Source of the DNA: Candidatus Brocadia carolinensis
GTDB lineage: Bacteria > Planctomycetota > Brocadiia > Brocadiales > Brocadiaceae
Assembly (NCBI GenBank): GCA_002009475.1
Contig: AYTS01000023.1
Coordinates: forward strand, 1-51,623
Length of the DNA stretch: 51,623 nt
Direction: 5' to 3'
Positions 7,998-15,767 of the stretch are shown here, piece after piece. A model generated the notes under the pieces. The model saw nothing but the letters and a program-made list of their open reading frames with translations, did not search any database and was not told the DNA's origin. Positions within the stretch are counted from its first letter, which is position 1. The number at the start of each line of letters is the position of its first letter. Made by a program: the position numbers and the translations under genes.

Positions 7998-8225
7998 AAC
8001 GCAGCACAGCCGCAACCAAATTCCCCGTGGTGAAAGCGGGAGATTGCTTCGGAAAAGACCCCTCGCAATGACACAGGCTATGCTTTGATGACATATTATG
8101 CGTTGTCATTGCGAGCGAAGCGAAGCAATCTTTCTCTCATAAACAATCTGTACCGCCTGATAAGGGGTAGATAGGGTTGCAAAAAAACTTACAAAAAAAA
8201 GAAGTTTTTATACGGTAATACTATA
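7998..8225 (+). repeat. dispersed repeat, copy A (REP-type interior)
   Basis: The left end reads AACGCAGCACAGCCGCAACC and the right end runs GCAAAAAAACTTAC...AAGTTTTTATACGGTAATAC, with an inverted AAAAACTT/AAGTTTTT pair. The interior has CATTGCGAGCGAAGCGAAGC (8106-8125) and, inverted, GATTGCTTCGG...CTCGCAATG (8043-8070). A similar copy lies inverted at 51215-51490, matching end to end by eye. No coding capacity. Confidence 0.75.
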
Positions 8226-8253
8226 AACCATTGAACAACAGAATGATTCCTTT

Positions 8254-8613
8254 TTATTGCGCTGCTGGTGGATAAAAACTCCTGATGCATACCTTGACGA
8301 GATCAACAATCTCTTCGTCCTTCAGTTTGCCCTTATAGCCTGGCATTTTCCTTTTACCATTTGCCACGGAAATAATTAACCGCGAATCAGAGACATTGTC
8401 CTGCCATTTGGTGTTAGTAAAATCCGGCATTTTGTAAATGAATCGTCCTACGATAGTCCCTCGTCCGTTAAGCTTGTGGCACTTTCGGCATTCCCTCTCA
8501 TACACAGCCCAGATACCGTCTTTTTCCGTCAAGGCTGTTTGCTTAGGATTACATCCATAAGACGACAAGGCACATACAATAAAAAGCAATGCCACGGTAA
8601 TACCTTTTTTCAT
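8254..8613 (-). CDS. lipoprotein monohaem cytochrome c
   Basis: A 119-residue protein with an N-terminal hydrophobic segment (TVALLFIVCALS) and a lipobox-like SSYGC (Cys at residue 21), so probably lipid-anchored outside the cytoplasmic membrane. Haem is attached at CRKCH (about residues 42-46). The methionine axial ligand is most likely in KRKMPGYKGKLKDEEI (about 87-102), the usual class I cytochrome c layout. Small size and single haem suggest an electron shuttle. A good ribosome site (GGAGAGGG) precedes ATG 8613. No redox partner gene is adjacent; purA is divergent, about 255 bp away. The exact partner cannot be told from sequence. Confidence 0.9.
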   Translation of the reverse strand: MKKGITVALLFIVCALSSYGCNPKQTALTEKDGIWAVYERECRKCHKLNGRGTIVGRFIYKMPDFTNTKWQDNVSDSRLIISVANGKRKMPGYKGKLKDEEIVDLVKVCIRSFYPPAAQ

Positions 8614-8789
8614 TTCCCTCTCCTGTTTTTGTGATTTTCAAAACGCTCTATTGTTACCTTTTGTTCTCAATAGGTTCAAAAAATTCAAAATTAAAGTTTA
8701 CCATAAAACCTTATATATGCAAGCTTCATATCATGGTATTTGATAAGTTTGTAAAAAAGTCTGAAACAGGGCTCTGAACGTGTATTCCC

Positions 8790-8818
8790 TTGACTTTCAT
8801 CATCCCATTTTTTATAAT
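8790..8818 (+). promoter_or_regulatory. promoter of the purA-to-pdxJ operon
   Basis: TTGACT (8790-8795), 17 bp, TATAAT (8813-8818): one mismatch from perfect sigma-70 consensus. The purA ATG follows 51 bp after the -10. It is the only strong promoter seen ahead of the long operon. Confidence 0.75.
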
Positions 8819-8868
8819 TTTGAGAAAGCTTATTTCCCAATGAATTCAAAGGATTTTACCAAATTTCT

Positions 8869-10164
8869 ATGGAAAATTTAACTACAGACTCGAATACCTG
8901 CCTTGTTGGTCTCCAGTGGGGAGACGAAGGGAAAGGGAAGATTGTTGATATACTCACTGAGTCGTTCGATATCATCGTTAGATACCAGGGTGGCAGTAAC
9001 GCAGGCCATACGGTTATCGTAAATAACGAAAAATTTGTTTTGCATCTCATTCCCTCAGGCATCCTCAGAAAAAATAAAAGTTGTGTCATCGGCAGTGGAG
9101 TCGCCTTGGACCCCTGTCAGTTATTGGAAGAAATCGATGAATTACGGGGAAAAAATATAGAAGTAGGCAACAATCTCTGCATTAGTGAGCTGGCACATCT
9201 TGTGTTTCCCTACCATAAGAAGTTCGATGAACTGTCTGAATCGGAAAAAGGAGACGATAAGATTGGTACGACTCGCAGGGGTATTGGTCCCTGTTATACC
9301 GATAAGATGGCGCGTAACGGTATCCGGGTAGCCGATCTTTATCATCCCGAACATTTCAAGCAGAGACTGAAAAAAGTTGTTGAAGAAAAGAATCGGATCC
9401 TCGTGCGTTTGTATGATGCTGAGGCATTCTCATGGAAGGATATGTATGAAACTTACTGCGAATACGCTGAGCAGATACGGCCTTTCGTGTGTAATACCGT
9501 GGTATTTATGAATGACGCCATAAGGGCAAAAAAAAGGATCTTGTTTGAAGGCGCCCAGGGTTCGCTGCTCGACGTGGATTTTGGAACGTATCCATATATT
9601 ACCTCTTCTTCGGTGACTGCCGGTGGCGCTGCGGTTGGTACCGGCATCAGTCCCAGGCAGATTCATAAGGTGCTTGGTATTATGAAATCCTACACGACCC
9701 GGGTTGGCAGTGGCCCTTTCCCTTCCGAATTGAACGATGCATTAGGTGAATATTTAAGAAAAAAAGGGGGCGAATATGGCGCGACAACCGGGCGGCCACG
9801 CCGCTGCGGCTGGTTTGATGCGGTGGCGGTAAAACATGCAATCATGGTGAGCGGTGTGGATAGTGCTGTGTTGACAAAGCTAGATGTATTGGACGAACAA
9901 AAAACGATAAAGATATGCGTAGGGTACAAATTTGGTGATACTGTGTACGACATATTTCCCACAGATTTAGCAGCACGTACGGAATGCCAGCCGGTGTACA
10001 GGGAAGTACCTGGTTGGCAAAAAGACACGTCCCGTATGCGCGATAAACGTGATATTCCCTCGCAGGCAAAAAGTTATATAAACACCCTGGAAAAGATTTT
10101 GGGTATCAGGGTGGAAATGCTTTCTGTTGGTCCGGACCGTGGCCAGGTTGTAAATCTCTTATGA
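8869..10164 (+). CDS. purA: adenylosuccinate synthetase
   Basis: PurA joins IMP and aspartate using GTP, the first committed step to AMP. The 431-residue protein shows the N-terminal GTP/IMP loop QWGDEGKGKIVD (about residues 17-28, containing the catalytic Asp), NAGHTV (about 44-49, catalytic His), TTRRGIGPCYTDK (about 134-146), FEGAQGSLLDVDFGTYPY (about 226-243) and the C-terminal TTGRPRRCGWFD (about 306-317). Length matches the family (425-435 aa). ATG at 8869 is the only good start. First gene of a long operon; its stop overlaps the uppS ATG (ATGA). Confidence 0.98.
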   Translation: MENLTTDSNTCLVGLQWGDEGKGKIVDILTESFDIIVRYQGGSNAGHTVIVNNEKFVLHLIPSGILRKNKSCVIGSGVALDPCQLLEEIDELRGKNIEVGNNLCISELAHLVFPYHKKFDELSESEKGDDKIGTTRRGIGPCYTDKMARNGIRVADLYHPEHFKQRLKKVVEEKNRILVRLYDAEAFSWKDMYETYCEYAEQIRPFVCNTVVFMNDAIRAKKRILFEGAQGSLLDVDFGTYPYITSSSVTAGGAAVGTGISPRQIHKVLGIMKSYTTRVGSGPFPSELNDALGEYLRKKGGEYGATTGRPRRCGWFDAVAVKHAIMVSGVDSAVLTKLDVLDEQKTIKICVGYKFGDTVYDIFPTDLAARTECQPVYREVPGWQKDTSRMRDKRDIPSQAKSYINTLEKILGIRVEMLSVGPDRGQVVNLL

Positions 10165-10877
10165 ATGAAAATGGGCATGTGCCTTCCCACATTGCAATTA
10201 TCATGGATGGGAATGGACGATGGGCAAGGCGCAGGGGGTTTGTAAGGATCCGCGGACATAGGGAAGGAGTGGAGTCTGTCCGGGAAATAACGCGTGAATG
10301 TGCAAAAAAGCAGGTACAACAGCTCACGCTGTATGCATTTTCTCAGGAAAACTGGAAGAGGCCAAAACGCGAAGTAAATTTGTTAATGAGACTCCTGAAA
10401 GATTTTCTTATCAGGGAACGGGGTGAGATAGAAGAAAACAATATTCGCCTAACGGCGATTGGCAGAATAGACGGCCTTCCGGAGGAGGTACAGAGAGAAC
10501 TCACGATCAGTATAAACGAAAGTAAGAACAACACCGGAATGGTGCTTTGTCTTGCGCTCAATTATGGAGGGCGTTCCGAGATTGTGGATGCGGCCAAAAA
10601 CATTGCCAGGAGTATTAAAGCCGGGAAAATGAGTTTAGAAGAAATTACGGAGGAGACTTTCAAGAAGTTTCTCTATACGTGTGAGATGACAGACCCTGAT
10701 TTGCTTATACGGACGGGCGGAGATATGCGGGTAAGCAATTTTCTTTTGTGGGAAATATCGTATACGGAGATTTGGGTTACTTCTGTCTGCTGGCCTGAGT
10801 TTCGGAAAAGGCATTTGGAGGAAGCAATTAAAGAATTTTCACGCCGGGAACGGCGTTTCGGCGGGCTTCAAGAGTGA
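10161..10877 (+). CDS. uppS: undecaprenyl diphosphate synthase
   Basis: UppS is the cis-prenyltransferase that extends farnesyl diphosphate to undecaprenyl diphosphate, the lipid carrier for peptidoglycan and O-antigen. Residues 10-24 give IIMDGNGRWARRRGF with the catalytic Asp; GHREGVESVREI follows; SQENWKRPKREV (about 62-73) and RTGGDMRVSNFLLWEISYTE (about 186-205) are the other conserved blocks. 238 aa is the usual size. Its start overlaps purA by 4 bp (ATGA) and its end overlaps cdsA (GTGA), so it is translationally coupled on both sides. A complete enzyme with no missing key residue. Confidence 0.97.
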   Translation: MNENGHVPSHIAIIMDGNGRWARRRGFVRIRGHREGVESVREITRECAKKQVQQLTLYAFSQENWKRPKREVNLLMRLLKDFLIRERGEIEENNIRLTAIGRIDGLPEEVQRELTISINESKNNTGMVLCLALNYGGRSEIVDAAKNIARSIKAGKMSLEEITEETFKKFLYTCEMTDPDLLIRTGGDMRVSNFLLWEISYTEIWVTSVCWPEFRKRHLEEAIKEFSRRERRFGGLQE

Positions 10878-11725
10878 CTACCCTTCAGACAAGAATCACC
10901 TTTGGCGTTGCGATGTTTGCGCTGTTCTTTGGGATTTTATGGCTCGATTCCCTGTTTTGTACGGACGTCGGGTTTGGGTGTCTGGCAATTGTGGCGGGCG
11001 GAATTGGCCTGTATGAATTTTACCACATGGCGGACAAGAACGGGTTCTCTCCATTTTGTAAATCCGGTATTGCCGCCGGTGTAGCGTTATTGACGTTCTA
11101 TTGGGTATCTGTACGCAAAGATACCGGTATCGGTTGCCATTTTTTCAGACAGGAAATAGTAGTTATCCTCGTCTTCTGGCTTTTAATCGTCCAGGCTTTT
11201 GCCCGTGGTACACGGGATGCGATACAAAACATTGCGGTAACCATCTTTGGCATTTTCTATGTAGTTTTCCTCCTGAGTTTTGCCATTGCCCTGCGTAATC
11301 TTCCTCATGGCCTTTCTATCGTAATTCTGGTTTTGCTTGTTTCCAAATTTGGCGACATCGGAGGTTATTTACTAGGCAGAAAATACGGCAGACACAAACT
11401 GGCAAAGGCTATTAGCCCGAACAAAACGATAGAGGGCTCCTGTTTTTCACTGGCATCGAGTATTCTGATTGCGGTCATTTTTAATCTCATACCTCACATC
11501 AGGGTGATGAGCGTTCCATGGGCAATCGCATTTGGGGCGCTGGTCGGTTTTTCCGCCATGTTGGGTGATTTAGCGGAATCGCTTCTCAAAAGAGATGCAA
11601 ACGTAAAGGATTCCGGGCGCCTGGTGCCCGCCTTTGGCGGCGTACTGGACGTGATTGATTGTTTGTTAGTCAGCCTGCCGGTTTCCTACTATTTTTTAGT
11701 ATGGTGTAAGTTCGTTGAACTATGA
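10874..11725 (+). CDS. cdsA: phosphatidate cytidylyltransferase
   Basis: CdsA makes CDP-diacylglycerol from phosphatidic acid and CTP, the branch point of phospholipid synthesis, in the inner membrane. 283 residues with many hydrophobic helices (eight or so), the conserved SKFGDIGGYLLGRKYGRHKL (about 156-175), ISPNKTIEG (about 179-187), and the signature KDSGRLVPAFGGVLDVID near the C-terminus (about 245-262), where the usual GHGG is AFGG. Start codon GTG 10874 overlaps the uppS stop (GTGA). uppS-cdsA pairing is widespread in bacteria; dxr and rseP, which often follow, are absent here. Confidence 0.95.
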   Translation: MTTLQTRITFGVAMFALFFGILWLDSLFCTDVGFGCLAIVAGGIGLYEFYHMADKNGFSPFCKSGIAAGVALLTFYWVSVRKDTGIGCHFFRQEIVVILVFWLLIVQAFARGTRDAIQNIAVTIFGIFYVVFLLSFAIALRNLPHGLSIVILVLLVSKFGDIGGYLLGRKYGRHKLAKAISPNKTIEGSCFSLASSILIAVIFNLIPHIRVMSVPWAIAFGALVGFSAMLGDLAESLLKRDANVKDSGRLVPAFGGVLDVIDCLLVSLPVSYYFLVWCKFVEL

Positions 11726-12714
11726 ATCAAAAAGTTAAAATCCAAAAACATTCCGAAAGCAGAGAACTTTTTCACGATCCCTTTTCATATCAAGACACTC
11801 TCATCCTCGATAATGACACAGAAGCATCCATTTTATATGGCAGTCACGACCGGTATCTCCGTCTTGTAAGAGATGCCTTCAAAGTGCAGCTCGTTGCCCG
11901 CCATGGGTTACTCAAACTCGAAGGTGAAAAGGAACGGGTAGACACCAGCATAGAAGTTTTGAACAGATTGCTGGCAATTGTACGCACTACGGGAAGGTTG
12001 GACCTGGAAGACGTAGAACAAACTATTGTCGATGCTAAGGGTGATGCGGGGAATGGAACCGGCCAAACGATTGACGTTTTTCAAAGAGGCCTTTTTATAA
12101 AACCAAAGACGGATGGACAGGCAAATTACATCGAGGCAATTAAAAAAAATGATCTCGTCTTTTGTATCGGACCAGCCGGAACGGGAAAAACCTATCTGGC
12201 GGTGGCGATGGCACTCTCTTTCCTGAAAAGCGGGCGTATAAGGAGAATTGTACTTGCCAGACCGGCAGTTGAGGCGGGAGAGAAACTCGGGTATCTGCCG
12301 GGTGATATTAAGGCTAAAGTGAATCCATACCTGCGTCCGCTCTATGATGCTATAGCGGATATGATGGATGTCGGGCATGTAAAAAAATACCTGGAAAGCG
12401 ACCTGATAGAGATACTACCGCTTGCCTATATGCGTGGAAGAACGCTCAACGATGCATTCATCATTCTGGATGAAGCTCAAAATTGCACCGTTAAGCAGAT
12501 GAAAACCTTCTTAACGAGACTGGGTGTCAAATCAAAGGTGGTTGTGACAGGGGATATCACGCAAGTTGATCTGCCGGGTGGAGAATTGTCGGGTTTAATT
12601 GACGTCCAGGAAAGGTTGATGAGTGTTAAGAATATTTCTTTTGTATATCTGACCAAGGCAGACATCATAAGGCACAAGCTGGTTCAGGATATTGTCGATG
12701 CGTATGAGTTATAG
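11722..12714 (+). CDS. phoH: PhoH-like ATPase
   Basis: A 330-residue cytoplasmic ATPase of the PhoH family. An N-terminal KH-like region (about 30-110) precedes the P-loop GPAGTGKTYLAVAMAL (about 150-165); VLARPAVEAGEKLGYLPGD (about 177-195), the Walker B-type FIILDEAQNC (about 246-255) and VVTGDITQVDLP (about 274-285) are all present. PhoH commonly lies beside ybeY, and that is seen here; both are tied to RNA quality control in other bacteria, although the exact activity of PhoH is unsettled. ATG 11722 overlaps the cdsA stop (ATGA). The 7TM-HD hydrolase gene often found between phoH and ybeY is missing. Confidence 0.95.
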   Translation: MNQKVKIQKHSESRELFHDPFSYQDTLILDNDTEASILYGSHDRYLRLVRDAFKVQLVARHGLLKLEGEKERVDTSIEVLNRLLAIVRTTGRLDLEDVEQTIVDAKGDAGNGTGQTIDVFQRGLFIKPKTDGQANYIEAIKKNDLVFCIGPAGTGKTYLAVAMALSFLKSGRIRRIVLARPAVEAGEKLGYLPGDIKAKVNPYLRPLYDAIADMMDVGHVKKYLESDLIEILPLAYMRGRTLNDAFIILDEAQNCTVKQMKTFLTRLGVKSKVVVTGDITQVDLPGGELSGLIDVQERLMSVKNISFVYLTKADIIRHKLVQDIVDAYEL

Positions 12715-12788
12715 CAAACGTAACTTCGCAACGGCGCTTCCAATTGTAACGTTCTTTTTGCGTTCATGCTATAGCATGTGATGAACGA

Positions 12789-13229
12789 ATGAAATTAGAA
12801 ATTGTTAATATTCAGAAACACTATCCTATAAAGCAAAACGAGATGAAAAAGCTGGTTCGCGGGGTTTTAAAAATTGAGAAGAGGGATGCGGAACTCAATC
12901 TTGTTTTTATGGACAATAAAGGTATAAAAAAAATTAACAAGAAGTTTCTGGGACACAATTATGCTACCGATGTGCTGAGTTTTGCGTATCACGAATATCC
13001 CCGCAACAAGGCTATCACGGGTGAAATCCTTGTTTCTGTTGAAATGGCGGTTCAACAAGCGCAAAACCGTGCGTGTTCAGTTGAAGGAGAGATTGCTTTG
13101 TATCTGATCCACGGGGTATTGCATTTATTGGGATATGATGACAGAAAAAAAAGTGATGCAAAAAAAATGCACCAGAGAGCAAACGACTTGCTGGCAAGGC
13201 TTGGCTATTGTGTTCCTGTCCCAGATTAA
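12789..13229 (+). CDS. ybeY: endoribonuclease/rRNA maturation factor YbeY
   Basis: YbeY is a metal-dependent RNase acting in 16S rRNA 3'-end processing and ribosome quality control. 146 residues, normal length. The core is LNLVFMDNKGIKKINKKFLG (about 36-55), TDVLSFAY (about 60-67), GEILVSVEMA (about 78-87) and LIHGVLHLLGYDD (about 107-119). In most family members the zinc motif is HGxLHLLGYDH; here the third His is Asp (GYDD), so metal binding may use Asp instead. Start ATG 12789, 74 bp after phoH, the widest gap so far in the operon; that gap holds a small palindromic sequence (TATAGC...GCTATA). Followed by recO after 21 bp. Confidence 0.93.
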   Translation: MKLEIVNIQKHYPIKQNEMKKLVRGVLKIEKRDAELNLVFMDNKGIKKINKKFLGHNYATDVLSFAYHEYPRNKAITGEILVSVEMAVQQAQNRACSVEGEIALYLIHGVLHLLGYDDRKKSDAKKMHQRANDLLARLGYCVPVPD

Positions 13230-13250
13230 TTCATTTTTCGTTGCGTTGAT

Positions 13251-14000
13251 ATGCCTGTCGTCAGAACTGAGGCAATAGCACTAGGAAGGACCGACTATAG
13301 TGATTCCAGTCAAATCATTACTTTTTTCACGCATGACTACGGAAAAATCCGGGCTCTTGCAAAAGGATTTAAGCGCTCATCGGGAAAGCACAGTTCCAAG
13401 GCAATCGATTTGTTGTCGTATTATCAGATTTTTTTTATAAAAAAAGAACATACGTCTCTCCATACACTTACCGAGGCGATATTACAAAATAATTATCCAA
13501 CGCTTCGAAATGATTTGGATAAATATTACCGAGCTTCGTATATGGCGGAACTGATTAATGAATTTACCATGGAAAATGACTCCAGTGAGCAACTTTTTAA
13601 AGTGCTGGTGAATACATTAGATGGAATATCAACGGAGCAGGATGCTACCGTTCGCTTATTGGTCTTTGAGATAAAACTGTTAAAGATTTTGGGGTATTTG
13701 CCTGAATGGGGATGTTGTGTGCAGTGTAAGAATCGTATTCAGGAGGCATCGGGGGTGCGTTTCAGCGCAAAAGAGGGGGGGGTATTGTGTCAAAGGTGTC
13801 AAACGAAATCTACCCATGGAATCCTGGTTACCCCCGGGGCTATGCTTATTGCCGGGAGATTAGCGGAAATGAACTTTCTGAAATTAGATCGCATTAAGTT
13901 GCATCTGTCTATTTGTGTTGAAATAGAAAAGATGCTGCGATATTATATTGCCTCTATATTAAATAAGGAGCTAAATTCATGGAAATACATCAAAGTTTGA
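13251..14000 (+). CDS. recO: DNA repair protein RecO
   Basis: RecO, with RecR, loads RecA onto SSB-covered DNA. The 249-residue protein has the N-terminal OB-fold (about 1-80, including TEAIALGRTDYSDSSQIITF), a helical middle, and a CxxC...CxxC zinc site: CCVQCKNR (about 155-162) and LCQRCQ (about 181-186). Length is standard. ATG 13251 follows ybeY closely, in keeping with a shared transcript (ybeY/era/recO clusters are common). Downstream, 180 bp hold repeat copy C before bamD, so the transcript may be interrupted or restarted there. Confidence 0.93.
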   Translation: MPVVRTEAIALGRTDYSDSSQIITFFTHDYGKIRALAKGFKRSSGKHSSKAIDLLSYYQIFFIKKEHTSLHTLTEAILQNNYPTLRNDLDKYYRASYMAELINEFTMENDSSEQLFKVLVNTLDGISTEQDATVRLLVFEIKLLKILGYLPEWGCCVQCKNRIQEASGVRFSAKEGGVLCQRCQTKSTHGILVTPGAMLIAGRLAEMNFLKLDRIKLHLSICVEIEKMLRYYIASILNKELNSWKYIKV

Positions 14001-14029
14001 CGCCGTATTTCATGAAGATATCTCTATAA

Positions 14030-14181
14030 TGCAGCAAGCTGCAACAAAATCCCCTCTATCGGTAGGACAGAGCGTCCCCGCTTGCCATTATGATGTCAAC
14101 CGGGGACGGTTGATCTACCTCAGGAATTTCTGGGTGGGTTAAAAAACTTGCAAAAAAGAAAGATTTTATACGGTGATACGA
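14030..14181 (+). repeat. dispersed repeat, copy C (GTCCCCGC-type interior)
   Basis: The left end ATGCAGCAAGCTGCAAC is similar to the other copies' AGCAAAGCCGCAACC; the interior has TCGGTAGGACAGAGCGTCCC and an inverted GTCCCCGC/CGGGGAC pair; the right end is TTAAAAAACTTGC...GATTTTATACGGTGATACG. It matches, inverted, the element at 39313-39467. Its right end touches the bamD ATG at 14183, so it forms that gene's 5' leader. Confidence 0.7.
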
Positions 14182-14182
14182 T

Positions 14183-15109
14183 ATGAACATAAAATGTAGC
14201 TATATTCTTCTTTTGATATGCAGTATGTTTAGTCTGACGCTTACCCCAGCGTACGGGAAGTGGATATGGAGTAGAGAGACGGGTTGGATGGAGTCTCCCA
14301 CTGCCGCAATTACCACGTTGGAACAACGTTACAAATATGCACTTTCCCTTCTGATAGAACAAAAATATACTATTGCGATAAAGGAATTTGAATTACTTAT
14401 CCGTGATGCTCCCGATTCTGAATATGCAGAGATTTCTCAAATAAGTATTGGTCGTGCCTATTTTCTCAACAATGATTTTAAGCGGGCACTCAAGGCGTAT
14501 GAAAAGGTCCTGGAAAAATATCCCGGTACAAAAAGAACCGAAGAGGTTTTTGAACGTGAGTATCAGGTGGGTGTCGCTCAAATGGAGACCAATGAGAGTG
14601 CGGCTATTGGCGTCTTCGAAAAGATTATAGAAAAGCATCCTTTAGGACCAGTTGCTCCGGATGCACAGATAAGAATAGCGGATTGTTATTTCAAACTTAA
14701 TCAATACGAAGAATCCATTGATGCGTATGAGAAGTTTTTGGAAACTTACCCGAAGAGTGAATGGGTTCCTTATGTTCAATACCAGATACCGCTTGCCAAA
14801 GTCTATCACGAGAAGCAGCAAGAGCGCAATTACGGCCTCCTGATTTCTGCACGGGAAGGATTCGAAGAATATTTAGTTTCTAATCCTCAAGGCACATATA
14901 TTGAGGATGCAAAGAAAATGATTCAGGAAATCAGGATTATTGAGGCAGAAAGGGAGTATAGTATCGGAGAGTTTTACCTTCGGCAAAAGAAGCCAGTTTC
15001 AGCTGCCATGTACTTTGAGTACGTTAAGGAGGATTTTCCGGGTACTATCTGGGCGGAAAGGGCGAATGAGAGGATCGATTTCCTGAGAATAATTGAAGCA
15101 ATAAAATAA
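14183..15109 (+). CDS. bamD: BamD-like tetratricopeptide outer-membrane assembly protein
   Basis: A 308-residue exported protein with signal peptide (ILLLICSMFSLTLTPAYG, cleavage near residue 26) followed by several TPR-type helical repeats: about 50-120 (YALSLLIEQKYTIAIKEFEL, GRAYFLNNDFKRALKAYEKV), about 150-195 (RIADCYFKLNQYEESIDAYE) and a C-terminal pair (about 255-290). Layout and size match BamD/ComL, a BAM complex part that helps fold outer-membrane beta-barrels. Unlike typical BamD there is no lipobox cysteine at the cleavage site, so it would be soluble in the periplasm or held by partners. Repeat copy C ends 1 bp upstream. lptE follows, fitting an outer-membrane biogenesis pair. Confidence 0.82.
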   Translation: MNIKCSYILLLICSMFSLTLTPAYGKWIWSRETGWMESPTAAITTLEQRYKYALSLLIEQKYTIAIKEFELLIRDAPDSEYAEISQISIGRAYFLNNDFKRALKAYEKVLEKYPGTKRTEEVFEREYQVGVAQMETNESAAIGVFEKIIEKHPLGPVAPDAQIRIADCYFKLNQYEESIDAYEKFLETYPKSEWVPYVQYQIPLAKVYHEKQQERNYGLLISAREGFEEYLVSNPQGTYIEDAKKMIQEIRIIEAEREYSIGEFYLRQKKPVSAAMYFEYVKEDFPGTIWAERANERIDFLRIIEAIK

Positions 15110-15152
15110 GAGATTGGAAAGCACAGAGAATCCGTTTTAGAAGGGAAAGACG

Positions 15153-15746
15153 ATGAGTGTCAGACTTACTTCCACATCTCCTTTGCAATGCAGAAAAACA
15201 GGGGGGTGGAAAAACATCTTTAAAAAAACCGCATGTATACCCGGAAACAGCTTCGCGTATTTTGCTGGTATCGTGGCGTTGTTCCTTTTTCTTGCTGCTG
15301 TTGTGGGTTGTGGCTATTCATCAAAATCATTGCTTCGTTCCAATGTCCGGAGTATTTATGTCCCCATTTTTGATAATACTACCTTTCGCAGAGGATACGA
15401 GTTTGATCTTACCCGGGCTGTTCGTGACCAAATCTTACTCAGAACACGGCTTCATGTGGTGGATAAAGATGAGGCCGATTCAATTTTGTTTGGGAAGATT
15501 ACCAGTTTTACAGAAAATGTTTTTATTGAAAACTCAAGAGATAACATAATCGATAGTCAGACTTCTGTTGGAATATCAATCCGGTGGGTGGACAGAAGAA
15601 CGGGAAGGACCCTGGTTGAGAGGCACGACATTCGTAAAGCAGCGGAGTTTATTGTGCCAAGGAATGAAACGCTTACTTCTTCCGGGAATGAGGCCTTTGT
15701 CAATGTTGCCCGGGGCATTGTGGATGCACTGGAAGAGGACTGGTAA
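15153..15746 (+). CDS. lptE: LptE family lipopolysaccharide assembly lipoprotein
   Basis: LptE plugs the LptD barrel that inserts lipopolysaccharide into the outer membrane. 197 residues: a basic N-terminal stretch of about 40, a hydrophobic segment (FAGIVALFLFLAAVVG), then a lipobox ending in VVGCGYSS (Cys about residue 53) and the conserved start of the family domain, SIYVPIFDNTTFRRGYEFDLT (begins near 66), continuing to a C-terminal IVDALEE. The N-terminal extension before the membrane segment is longer than normal; a later start is possible, but no better ATG lies near. Forty-three bp after bamD and 21 bp before folP. Confidence 0.82.
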   Translation: MSVRLTSTSPLQCRKTGGWKNIFKKTACIPGNSFAYFAGIVALFLFLAAVVGCGYSSKSLLRSNVRSIYVPIFDNTTFRRGYEFDLTRAVRDQILLRTRLHVVDKDEADSILFGKITSFTENVFIENSRDNIIDSQTSVGISIRWVDRRTGRTLVERHDIRKAAEFIVPRNETLTSSGNEAFVNVARGIVDALEEDW

Positions 15747-15767
15747 TCACGAGGAGGGGTCAGGATA

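Noticed and set aside
7849..8109. 86-codon open frame on the minus strand and a similar 62-codon frame at 51368-51556
   Set aside because: Both lie inside the dispersed repeat and share sequence only because the repeat is copied; no ribosome site and no protein-like conservation beyond the repeat.
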